Source of the DNA: Solirubrobacterales bacterium
Lineage (GTDB): Bacteria > Actinomycetota > Thermoleophilia > Solirubrobacterales > Solirubrobacteraceae
Reading direction: 5' to 3'
NCBI GenBank assembly: GCA_015655225.1
Contig: JAATFK010000137.1
Coordinates: forward strand, 1-5,138
DNA: 5,138 nt
The position numbers and the translations under genes were made by a program. Shown in pieces: positions 1-4,663 of this stretch. The notes beneath the pieces were generated by a model. It was not told the DNA's origin. It saw only the letters and a program-made list of their open reading frames with translations, and ran no database searches. Position 1 is the first letter of the stretch. The number at the start of each line of letters is the position of its first letter.

Positions 1-60
1 GCCGACCGGTCTGACGACCGGCTCGGCGGGACGATCGGAGCCTGAGCCGCTGGAGGTCAT
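1..60 (-). CDS. Partial unidentified protein, N-terminal 20 codons only
   Basis: An ATG at 60 (minus strand) opens a frame with no stop through to the left window edge, giving 20 codons that begin MTSSGSGSDRPAEP. A strong Shine-Dalgarno sequence, GGGGAGGG (69-76), lies 8 nt upstream of the ATG, and the start is only 17 nt beyond the stop of the transglycosylase gene on the same strand. This spacing and the ribosome site suggest a downstream gene translated from the same mRNA. The visible residues are Ser/Gly/Pro-rich with no hydrophobic stretch, so they look like a flexible N-terminus rather than a signal peptide. A perfect 6-bp inverted repeat with a 4-nt loop (6-21) lies inside the frame. 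No family can be named from 20 residues, and a chance open frame remains possible. Confidence 0.5.
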   Translation of the reverse strand, partial: MTSSGSGSDRPAEPVVRPVG

Positions 61-68
61 CGAGGTAG

Positions 69-76
69 CCCTCCCC
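69..76 (-). promoter_or_regulatory. Shine-Dalgarno site for the partial left-edge gene
   Basis: Read on the minus strand this is GGGGAGGG, followed by 8 nt and then ATG at 60. It is one of the clearest Shine-Dalgarno sites in the window, where several other starts lack one, and it is the main reason for calling the left-edge frame a gene. It sits directly after the TAG stop (78-80) of the transglycosylase gene, consistent with reinitiation or coupled translation. Confidence 0.55.
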
Positions 77-77
77 G

Positions 78-1559
78 CTACGGCGTGGGTCGAAACGCGA
101 GAAAGGCGCCGGCGTCGGAGGCGACCGTCACGTGGATCGCGGTCGGCTCGCGCACCCAGGCGATCAGGTTCAGCGCCTGCAGCCGGTCGAGCATGAACTG
201 GACGGCCGCCGCCTGCGCTCTGCCGGCGTAGCTGCGCGAGAAGTCGAAGCTCCATCCGGTCGTGTGCACGGAGAAGGCCTGCGTCGCCTCGTCGTTCGTG
301 GCGGCGAGGTCGCCCTGGTACTTCGCGTCGCGCACGCTGCTGGTGATCGTCAACGGCGCGCTCGTGCCGGAGATCGCGCGCACCTGCGCGACGAACGCGA
401 TCAGCAGCCGCAGCGCGGCCGGTCGCAGGCTGCGGTAGAGCGCCGCCGGCTGCCCCAGCTTCGACGCCAGCTCCCCCATCGCCGGGTCGATCCGCAGGCC
501 GAGCGCGGCCGCGTTCGACGGCAGCGGGACGATCGTGCCCGCGTGGTAGGCGGCGCGCAGCGCGTGGGGGTCGGCGAACGCGCCGACGCCGGGCGGGTGC
601 AGGACGTCCTCGTCGGAGGCCTTCTCGGTCTGCAGCCGCGCCGTGCGGACGAGGCCGGCGCGGTCGCCGCGGTAGGCGCTCATGATCGAGCGGGCCGCTT
701 GGACCTTCCAGTAGTAGAGCGAGGACTCGTCGCCGAAGCCGTTCAGCAGTCTCCAGGCGGCCGCGTGGTGCGTCGGCGAGCTGTCGAAGAACAGCTGGGT
801 GTAGCTCGGGTGCCCGCCGCCGTACGCGGCGATCACGTTCGTCAGGTTGCCGATGCCCATGTGGTAGGAGACGATCGCGAGGTCCGGGCGGCCGAGGTCG
901 GCGCGGGCGGTCTGGAGGTATCGGACGGTCCCGGCGAGCGCTCTCGCGGGGTCGAAGCGCTCGTCGGCGCGCAGTCGCTCTCTCACCGCGCGGGCCGCCA
1001 GCGCATGGTTGCCGGCGTCGACGGCTCTCGCGATCGTTCTCGTCAGCTGGGTGCTGCGAGCGACGTTCACGTGCATCCCGAGCAGGCTCGTCGCGGTCGA
1101 GGCGAGGATCTGCGTCAGCCCGACCGCGCCCGTCAGGCTGCTGCCGGCGATCGCGTCGGAGCGCCCGGCGCTCTCCAGCAGGACGATCGCCTCGACGTCG
1201 GCAGGGTCGACGTCGGTGCCTCTCGTCGCGGCGTCGATCAGCGGCCGCAGCGCCGCGACGCGCGCCGCCGTCGCGACGATCCCACCGGGGCTCTTGGCGT
1301 AGAGCGCGTTCGCCTCGCCGAGCGCGGCGCGCCGCTCGAAGTCGGCGGAACGGTCGGCGCTGTAGGCGAACGGGTCGCCGGCGGGCGCCGGCGCGGCGGC
1401 GGCCGGCGCTGGCAGCGGCGGGTCGCTGCTGCCGCCTCGGGTCACGAGCACGACGACGACGACGGCGACCGCCACGGCGACGACGGCGAGGAGCAGCAGC
1501 AGCCGCCGGCGGCGAGCGCCGACACGTGCCCGGCCGGGAGGACGGCGGGTGCTGGACAT
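78..1559 (-). CDS. Membrane-anchored lytic transglycosylase with C-terminal M15/VanY-like domain
   Basis: 493 aa. An Arg-rich N-terminus (1-19) precedes one very hydrophobic helix (20-39), then a Pro/Ala linker (about 46-62), so the protein is probably anchored with its enzymatic part outside the membrane. Residues about 95-250 resemble the SLT lysozyme-like fold: LLES (127-130) with candidate catalytic Glu129, GAVGLTQI (144-151) matching the GxxGLxQI motif, and SYHMGIGN (231-238) in place of the usual AYNAGxG. Such enzymes cleave the MurNAc-GlcNAc bond of peptidoglycan. Residues about 400-480 carry SVHTTGWSFD (430-439) and REPTAIH (470-476), matching the SxHxxGxxxD and E...H pattern of M15/VanY or DUF5715-type zinc peptidases, with candidate ligands His432, Asp439 and His476. 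The middle (about 255-395) is unrecognised. The ATG at 1559 was chosen because it starts just before the basic-hydrophobic anchor; GGAGG is only 2 nt upstream, which is unusually close. The frame stays open further upstream, but that part is antisense to the GNAT gene. The peptidase assignment is less certain than the transglycosylase. Confidence 0.85.
   Translation of the reverse strand: MSSTRRPPGRARVGARRRRLLLLLAVVAVAVAVVVVVLVTRGGSSDPPLPAPAAAAPAPAGDPFAYSADRSADFERRAALGEANALYAKSPGGIVATAARVAALRPLIDAATRGTDVDPADVEAIVLLESAGRSDAIAGSSLTGAVGLTQILASTATSLLGMHVNVARSTQLTRTIARAVDAGNHALAARAVRERLRADERFDPARALAGTVRYLQTARADLGRPDLAIVSYHMGIGNLTNVIAAYGGGHPSYTQLFFDSSPTHHAAAWRLLNGFGDESSLYYWKVQAARSIMSAYRGDRAGLVRTARLQTEKASDEDVLHPPGVGAFADPHALRAAYHAGTIVPLPSNAAALGLRIDPAMGELASKLGQPAALYRSLRPAALRLLIAFVAQVRAISGTSAPLTITSSVRDAKYQGDLAATNDEATQAFSVHTTGWSFDFSRSYAGRAQAAAVQFMLDRLQALNLIAWVREPTAIHVTVASDAGAFLAFRPTP
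1450..1503. repeat. Low-complexity triplet tract encoding the membrane anchor
   Basis: Five uninterrupted ACG triplets (1450-1464) and four AGC triplets (1492-1503) flank a mixed GC-rich triplet stretch. On the minus strand they encode the Val-rich and Leu-rich parts of the transglycosylase anchor helix. The tract is explained by coding for a simple hydrophobic helix and is probably not an independent element, but triplet repeats of this kind can change length by slippage without shifting the frame. Confidence 0.5.
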
Positions 1560-1607
1560 CGCCTCCAACGATCGCAGAGCGGTCGCCAGATCGCCGGCGG
1601 GGTTGCG

Positions 1608-1613
1608 TAGACT
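1608..1613 (+). promoter_or_regulatory. Candidate -10 element of a leaderless GNAT transcript
   Basis: TAGACT fits the actinobacterial TANNNT -10 pattern and ends 9 nt before the GTG at 1623. A transcript starting at the usual 6-8 nt downstream would begin at or next to the start codon, and no Shine-Dalgarno sequence is visible in front of that GTG. No convincing -35 was found. It lies in the 63-bp gap between this gene and the divergent transglycosylase gene. Confidence 0.45.
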
Positions 1614-1622
1614 CGCGTCGCC

Positions 1623-2135
1623 GTGCCCGCCACCTCCCGTGTGCTGCTGTGCCCGCCGGCCGTCGCCGACGAGGAGGAGTTCCTCGCCGCGATCGCCGCC
1701 AGCCGCGCGCTGCACCGTCCCTGGCTCTATCCGCCCACGACCTCGCTCGACTACCGCGCCTATCTCGTGACGCTCGACGGCGTCCGCAAGGCCGGCTTCC
1801 TCGTGCGCCGTCGCGAGGACAACGCGCTGCTCGGCTGGGCGAACGTCTCGGAGATCGTGCGGGGCGCGCTGCAGGGCGCGTTCCTCGGCTACGGCGCGAT
1901 CGCCGGCCATGGCGGCCACGGCTACATGACCGAAGGCGTCGGGCTCGTCGTCCGCCACGCCTTCACGGTGCTGGGGCTGCACCGGCTGGAGGCGAACATC
2001 CAGCCCGGCAACGAGGCGTCGAAGGCGCTCGCGCGGCGCGTCGGCTTCGTCTGCGAGGGCTTCTCGCCGCGCTACCTGAAGGTCGGCGGCCGCTGGCGCG
2101 ACCACGAGCGCTGGGCGCTGCGCGCCGACCGCTGA
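1623..2135 (+). CDS. GNAT N-acetyltransferase, RimJ/RimL-like
   Basis: 170 aa, a normal length for a single-domain GNAT enzyme, which transfers acetyl from acetyl-CoA to an amine. An N-terminal segment with HRPWLYPPTT (31-40) is typical of the RimJ/RimL-type subgroup. The acetyl-CoA loop is seen at GHGGHGYMTEG (95-105), a match to the Q/RxxGxG/A motif followed by its helix. The C-terminal segment ANIQPGNEASKALARRVGF (124-142) with YLKVGGRWRDHERWAL (151-166) is the characteristic end of this subgroup. Substrate cannot be told from sequence: ribosomal-protein N-termini, small amines and antibiotics are all known for relatives. The start is GTG at 1623, with no Shine-Dalgarno sequence but a TANNNT box 9 nt upstream, so it may be leaderless. 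The methyltransferase gene follows after 25 bp in the same direction. Confidence 0.88.
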   Translation: MPATSRVLLCPPAVADEEEFLAAIAASRALHRPWLYPPTTSLDYRAYLVTLDGVRKAGFLVRRREDNALLGWANVSEIVRGALQGAFLGYGAIAGHGGHGYMTEGVGLVVRHAFTVLGLHRLEANIQPGNEASKALARRVGFVCEGFSPRYLKVGGRWRDHERWALRADR

Positions 2136-2144
2136 CCGACCGGC

Positions 2145-2150
2145 TACCGT
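2145..2150 (+). promoter_or_regulatory. Candidate -10 element before the methyltransferase gene
   Basis: TACCGT matches TANNNT and ends 10 nt before the ATG at 2161. The 25-bp gap after the acetyltransferase stop contains no Shine-Dalgarno sequence, so either a leaderless transcript starts here or translation is coupled to the upstream gene. The short gap leaves any -35 region inside the end of the acetyltransferase coding sequence. Evidence is positional and weak. Confidence 0.3.
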
Positions 2151-2160
2151 CCGGCGCGCG

Positions 2161-3060
2161 ATGCGCGTGATCGGACCCGACGAGCTGCCCGAGCAGCTGA
2201 CCTCCGCGACCGACGACCTCGTCGTCGCGGCCGACAACCTCGGCGTGCTGGAGCGGCTCCCGACCGGCGCGTTCGACGTGATCTACCTCGACCCGCCGTT
2301 CAACACCGGCCGTCAGCAGCGCCGCCGCTCGATGACCGTCACGGCGGAGGGGGAGGACGGCGACGGCGACCGCACCGGCTTCGGCGGGCGCCGCTACCGC
2401 ACCCAGCTGCTGCAGGCGCTCGCCTACGACGACACGTTCAGCGACTACCTCGGCTTCCTCGCCCCGCGCCTGGAGGAGATCCACCGGCTGCTGGCGCCGC
2501 ACGGGACGCTCTACTTCCACATCGACTATCGCGAGGCGCATTACTGCAAGCTGCTGCTCGACGAGCTGTTCGGGCGCGACTGCTTCCTCAACGAGCTGAT
2601 CTGGGCCTACGACTACGGCGGCAAGCCGAGAGGCCGCTGGCCGGCGAAGCACGACACGATCCTCGTCTACGTCCGCACCGCCGGCGGCCACCACTTCGAC
2701 GCCGAGGCGGTCGACCGCGAGCCGTACATGGCGCCGGGCCTCGTGACGCCCGAGAAGGCCGCGCGCGGGAAGCGGCCGACCGACGTCTGGTGGCACACGA
2801 TCGTGCCGACCAACGGCGCCGAGAAGACCGGCTACCCGACGCAGAAGCCGGAGGGGATCGTGCGCCGCATGGTCGCCGCCTCCTCGCGCCCCGGCGGCTG
2901 GGTGCTCGACCCGTTCGCCGGCTCCGGCACGCTCGGGGCGGTCGCCGCGAAGCTCGGCCGCCGCTACGTCCTGATCGACTCGGGCGCGGAGGCGATCGAG
3001 GTGATGCGGACGCGGCTCGGCGCGCTCAGTCCGCGTCGGTCGCCAGGTCCGTCGTCGTGA
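2161..3060 (+). CDS. Site-specific DNA methyltransferase, beta class (probably N6-adenine)
   Basis: 299 aa. The catalytic motif IV DPPFNTG (44-50) precedes the AdoMet-binding motif I DPFAGSGT (250-257); this order, with the target-recognition region between them, defines the beta class of amino-methyltransferases, which modify adenine N6 or cytosine N4. Other family signatures are [10 protein letters not shown] (71-80), [13 protein letters not shown] (118-130), WAYDYGG (148-154), [12 protein letters not shown] (160-171), GYPTQKP (224-230) and LIDSG (271-275) after motif I. The set resembles the Mod-like adenine methyltransferases found widely as single genes. No endonuclease or specificity subunit lies in the window, so it looks like an orphan enzyme. 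The recognition sequence cannot be predicted. The ATG at 2161 lacks a Shine-Dalgarno sequence but leaves an N-terminus of plausible length ahead of ADNLGVL (24-30). The last 35 nt overlap the convergent MgtC gene, so the Ser/Pro/Arg tail (290-299) is constrained on both strands. Confidence 0.92.
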   Translation: MRVIGPDELPEQLTSATDDLVVAADNLGVLERLPTGAFDVIYLDPPFNTGRQQRRRSMTVTAEGEDGDGDRTGFGGRRYRTQLLQALAYDDTFSDYLGFLAPRLEEIHRLLAPHGTLYFHIDYREAHYCKLLLDELFGRDCFLNELIWAYDYGGKPRGRWPAKHDTILVYVRTAGGHHFDAEAVDREPYMAPGLVTPEKAARGKRPTDVWWHTIVPTNGAEKTGYPTQKPEGIVRRMVAASSRPGGWVLDPFAGSGTLGAVAAKLGRRYVLIDSGAEAIEVMRTRLGALSPRRSPGPSS

Positions 3061-3763
3061 CCTCGAGGACGCCGCCGAGGTCGGTCAGCGCGACCGTCAG
3101 GGCGTCCGCGCTCGGCTGACCCTGCACTTCGAGCGTGACCGCGACCGCGGCGACGCCGCCGACCTCGTGCTCGAGCTGCTGCGTCGCGACGCGATGGATC
3201 GCGAACCCCAGCTGCGTGCTCTCGCCGAGGATGTCGCGCAGGATCCCTCGGCCGTCCGCGTAGACGACGCGCAGCCGGAAGCCGACGTAGCGCGACCGCG
3301 GCAGCAGCGCCGTGACGCGCGGGAGGCCGAGCACGACGATGAAGTGGCCGACCGTCACGACCAGCGCCAGGAGCGCGAGCCCGGCGCCGCACGCCATCCC
3401 GATCGCGGCCGTCATCCAGACGATCGCGGCGGTCGTGAGCCCGCGCACCGCGTCGCCGCGGACGAAGATCAAGCCGCCGCCGATGAAGCCGATGCCGGTG
3501 ACGACCTGCGCGGCGACGCGCGAGGGATCGAGCACCACGTGGCTGCCGAGGACGTCGTCGAAGCCGTACTTGCTGACGATCACGAACAGCGCGGCGCCGA
3601 CGCCGACGAGCGTGTGCGTGCGCAGCCCGGCCGACTTCTGGCGCCACTCGCGCTCCAGGCCGATCGACGCCGACAGCGCGAACGCGAGCGCCAGCTCGCC
3701 GATCTGCTTCCAGCCCTGCCCGTGGGGCAGCGCCGCGGCCATCGGGCTGATGAGCGACGTCAT
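3026..3763 (-). CDS. MgtC/SapB family membrane protein
   Basis: 245 aa. About five membrane helices can be read (roughly 19-36, 51-66, 82-100, 109-127 and 129-147), with the MgtC signatures [20 protein letters not shown] (33-52), [14 protein letters not shown] (87-100) and VRGLTTAA (106-113). A soluble C-terminal part (about 158-239) corresponds to the ACT-like domain present in longer members such as Salmonella MgtC. MgtC proteins are inner-membrane factors linked to survival in low magnesium, acid tolerance and, in pathogens, macrophage survival; several act on F1Fo ATPase or magnesium and phosphate homeostasis, so no transport activity should be assumed. The ATG at 3763 is used; a second Met at residue 8 would be too close to the first helix and has no ribosome site. 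No spaced Shine-Dalgarno sequence is seen. The 3' end overlaps the methyltransferase gene by 35 nt. The doxX-like gene lies 52 bp upstream on the same strand. Confidence 0.9.
   Translation of the reverse strand: MTSLISPMAAALPHGQGWKQIGELALAFALSASIGLEREWRQKSAGLRTHTLVGVGAALFVIVSKYGFDDVLGSHVVLDPSRVAAQVVTGIGFIGGGLIFVRGDAVRGLTTAAIVWMTAAIGMACGAGLALLALVVTVGHFIVVLGLPRVTALLPRSRYVGFRLRVVYADGRGILRDILGESTQLGFAIHRVATQQLEHEVGGVAAVAVTLEVQGQPSADALTVALTDLGGVLEVTTTDLATDAD
3059..3082 (+). terminator. Hairpin at the methyltransferase stop codon, possible terminator
   Basis: GACCTCG (3059-3065) and CGAGGTC (3076-3082) form a perfect 7-bp stem with a 10-nt loop, extendable by one U-G pair. It begins inside the methyltransferase TGA and lies wholly within the 3' part of the convergent MgtC gene. 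No T-run follows, so it is not a classical intrinsic terminator; in high-GC actinobacteria hairpins without U-tracts are sometimes proposed as terminators. It also encodes the DLGGVLEV stretch of MgtC on the other strand, and chance symmetry is possible. Confidence 0.3.
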
Positions 3764-3769
3764 CCCCGT

Positions 3770-3775
3770 GGCCTA
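3770..3775 (-). promoter_or_regulatory. Possible -10 element before the MgtC gene
   Basis: Read on the minus strand this is TAGGCC, followed by ACGGGG and the ATG at 3763. It differs from TANNNT at the last base, but it closely resembles the TAGGCT found 7 nt before the DoxX-like gene. The only purine-rich sequence, GGGG, touches the ATG and is too close to serve as a normal ribosome site. A leaderless start is therefore possible, with weak support. Confidence 0.25.
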
Positions 3776-3799
3776 CCCCCGATCGTCGCCGCGAACCGC

Positions 3800-3815
3800 G
3801 CCGGCGGCCGCCGGC
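3800..3815. terminator. Perfect 16-nt GC palindrome directly after the DoxX-like gene
   Basis: The 16 nt are exactly self-complementary and abut the TGA stop (3816-3818) of the DoxX-like gene. As RNA they can form a 6-bp all-GC stem (GCCGGC) with a GGCC loop. A second small dyad, CGCG-AAC-CGCG (3790-3800), follows at once in the direction of transcription. There is no U-tract. Position after a stop and before the MgtC gene suggests a terminator or mRNA-stabilising hairpin; an operator for the MgtC promoter is an alternative. GC-rich palindromes also arise by chance at this composition. Confidence 0.35.
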
Positions 3816-4172
3816 TCAGTCGCGCGCGGCGGCGCGCGCCCAGGCGATCAGCGCCGCCTGCAGCGGCAGCCGCGCCCACAGCGCGAGCTTGCCGCCGGGG
3901 AGTCCTCTGTAGCGCTCGGGGTGGAGCGCCATGTGGAGGTTCGCGGGGAAGACGCCGACGAGCGTCGCCGCGCTCAGCGCGCCGCCGAGCTGGCGCGTGC
4001 GCGGATGCAGCAGCGCCGCGCCGCCGGCGATCTCGGCGACGCCGCTCGCGTAGACCAGCTCGCGGTGGGCCGGGCACCAGTCCGGCATGATCGACTCGTA
4101 GGTCTTCGGTCTGATGAAGTGCAGGATTCCGGCGAAGATGAAGATCGGGGCGAAGAGGCGTCGGGCGGGCAT
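3816..4172 (-). CDS. DoxX-like small integral membrane protein
   Basis: 118 aa with four predicted membrane helices (about 6-20, 37-55, 63-83 and 96-112). The order FAGILHFIRPKTYESIMPDW (13-32), then LVYASGVAEIAGGAALL (39-55), then LVGVFPANLHMAL (71-83), matches the DoxX/DoxD-like family, including the helix-1 HF.P pattern and the G..EI.GG motif of helix 2. Family members are poorly defined; some take part in thiosulfate:quinone oxidation, and in mycobacteria a DoxX protein works with superoxide dismutase in thiol redox homeostasis. No such partner is seen here. The ATG at 4172 has no Shine-Dalgarno sequence but has TAGGCT 7 nt upstream, so it probably heads its own leaderless transcript. It lies 48 bp after arfB and 52 bp before the MgtC gene. 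A cysteine (33) sits between helices 1 and 2. Confidence 0.82.
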   Translation of the reverse strand: MPARRLFAPIFIFAGILHFIRPKTYESIMPDWCPAHRELVYASGVAEIAGGAALLHPRTRQLGGALSAATLVGVFPANLHMALHPERYRGLPGGKLALWARLPLQAALIAWARAAARD

Positions 4173-4179
4173 CTGCCGG

Positions 4180-4185
4180 AGCCTA
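4180..4185 (-). promoter_or_regulatory. Candidate -10 element of a leaderless doxX-like transcript
   Basis: Read on the minus strand the sequence is TAGGCT, seven bases (CCGGCAG), then ATG at 4172. This is the cleanest TANNNT-to-start spacing in the window: initiation about 7 nt after the -10 would fall on the A of the ATG. No Shine-Dalgarno sequence exists in the 48-bp gap. It suggests that the gene is transcribed independently of arfB. No clear -35 was recognised. Confidence 0.5.
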
Positions 4186-4220
4186 GACGAGCGCGGTCCC
4201 GACCGGCGCCGGCAGGTCCG

Positions 4221-4619
4221 CTAGTCGTCGGCGGGGCGGCGCCGCTGCGACTTGCGCTCGGACTGGCGTCGCTTGCCCTCGATCCGCCGTCTGCGGGAGC
4301 CCGCGGTCGGGCGCGTCGGCGTGCGCGGGCGCTGGACCGCGAGCGCGGCGGCGAGCCGGCCGCGCAGCCGCGTCAGCGCCAGCTCGCGGTTCTGCGCCTG
4401 GCTGCGCGCGTCCTGCGCGACGGCGGTCACGCGTGGCCCGACGCGCGACCGGATCCGCTCCCGCTGCGCGTCGGAGAGGGTCGTCGACTCGTCGATCTCG
4501 AAGACCGCCTCGATCCGCGACGCGGTCACGTTCGCGTGCTGGCCGCCGGGTCCAGACGAGCGGCTTGCGCGCAGCGTGATCTCGGCGAGCGGGATCGCCA
4601 GCTGCGGCGTGATCTGCAT
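4221..4619 (-). CDS. arfB: Ribosome-rescue peptidyl-tRNA hydrolase ArfB
   Basis: 132 aa. ArfB (YaeJ) enters stalled ribosomes whose mRNA ends in the decoding channel and hydrolyses the peptidyl-tRNA ester. The N-terminal catalytic domain has GPGGQHAN (23-30) with the GGQ triplet at 25-27, flanked by family sequence from LAIP (7-10) to SRIEAVFEI (34-42). RSQAQNRELALTRL (72-85) matches the conserved RSQ..NR..AL.RL segment. The C-terminal tail (about 100-129) is extremely basic, as required for threading into the mRNA channel. Length and the absence of the N-terminal and codon-recognition domains of RF1/RF2 separate it from release factors. The position after GGQHAN is Val where E. coli YaeJ has Lys. 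ATG 4619 was chosen since GGAGG lies 5 nt upstream and the N-terminus aligns with YaeJ; an in-frame ATG at 4631 adds MEDP and could serve a leaderless transcript. The gene follows the HxlR gene after 44 bp. Confidence 0.9.
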   Translation of the reverse strand: MQITPQLAIPLAEITLRASRSSGPGGQHANVTASRIEAVFEIDESTTLSDAQRERIRSRVGPRVTAVAQDARSQAQNRELALTRLRGRLAAALAVQRPRTPTRPTAGSRRRRIEGKRRQSERKSQRRRPADD

Positions 4620-4624
4620 CGGAT

Positions 4625-4629
4625 CCTCC
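4625..4629 (-). promoter_or_regulatory. Shine-Dalgarno site deciding the arfB start
   Basis: GGAGG on the minus strand, followed by ATCCG and ATG at 4619. The site lies just inside the frame opened by the alternative ATG at 4631. It favours the downstream ATG for initiation on a transcript with a leader, and argues for the 132-aa rather than the 136-aa product. Confidence 0.6.
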
Positions 4630-4632
4630 ATG

Positions 4633-4648
4633 CGGCGAAGTATCGCCG
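4633..4648 (-). promoter_or_regulatory. Dyad overlapping a candidate -10 in front of arfB
   Basis: CGGCGA and TCGCCG form a perfect 6-bp inverted repeat around AGTA. On the minus strand GATACT (4639-4644), which matches four of six TATAAT positions, lies inside the dyad and ends 7 nt before the ATG at 4631. The same segment sits 15 nt after the HxlR stop codon, so it could instead be an HxlR terminator hairpin without a U-tract. Which role applies cannot be settled from sequence; an operator over the -10 is the third option. Confidence 0.35.
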
Positions 4649-4663
4649 GCCGCCGCGCGTGGG

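Noticed and set aside
1450..1503. Triplet repeats as a CRISPR or mobile-element repeat
   Set aside because: Only 4-5 copies of a 3-nt unit within a coding sequence, explained by Val- and Leu-rich membrane helix codons; no spacers or terminal repeats.
132..1610. 492-codon plus-strand open frame
   Set aside because: It is the antisense shadow of the transglycosylase gene: extreme Arg/Gly/Val content, no motifs. Long stop-free antisense frames are expected at this GC content.
1560..2237. Minus-strand extension of the transglycosylase frame by 226 residues upstream of ATG 1559
   Set aside because: It is antisense to the recognisable GNAT gene, is Arg/Ala/Val-rich without motifs, and the product from 1559 begins naturally with a basic stretch and membrane helix.
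1963..2796. 277-codon minus-strand frame opposite the acetyltransferase and methyltransferase genes
   Set aside because: Low-complexity Arg/Ala/Val shadow of the methyltransferase, which carries complete catalytic motifs on the other strand.
2161..3060. Restriction-modification or phage-defence system around the methyltransferase
   Set aside because: Neighbours on both sides are an acetyltransferase and an MgtC-type membrane protein; no nuclease, helicase or toxin motif is visible in the window.
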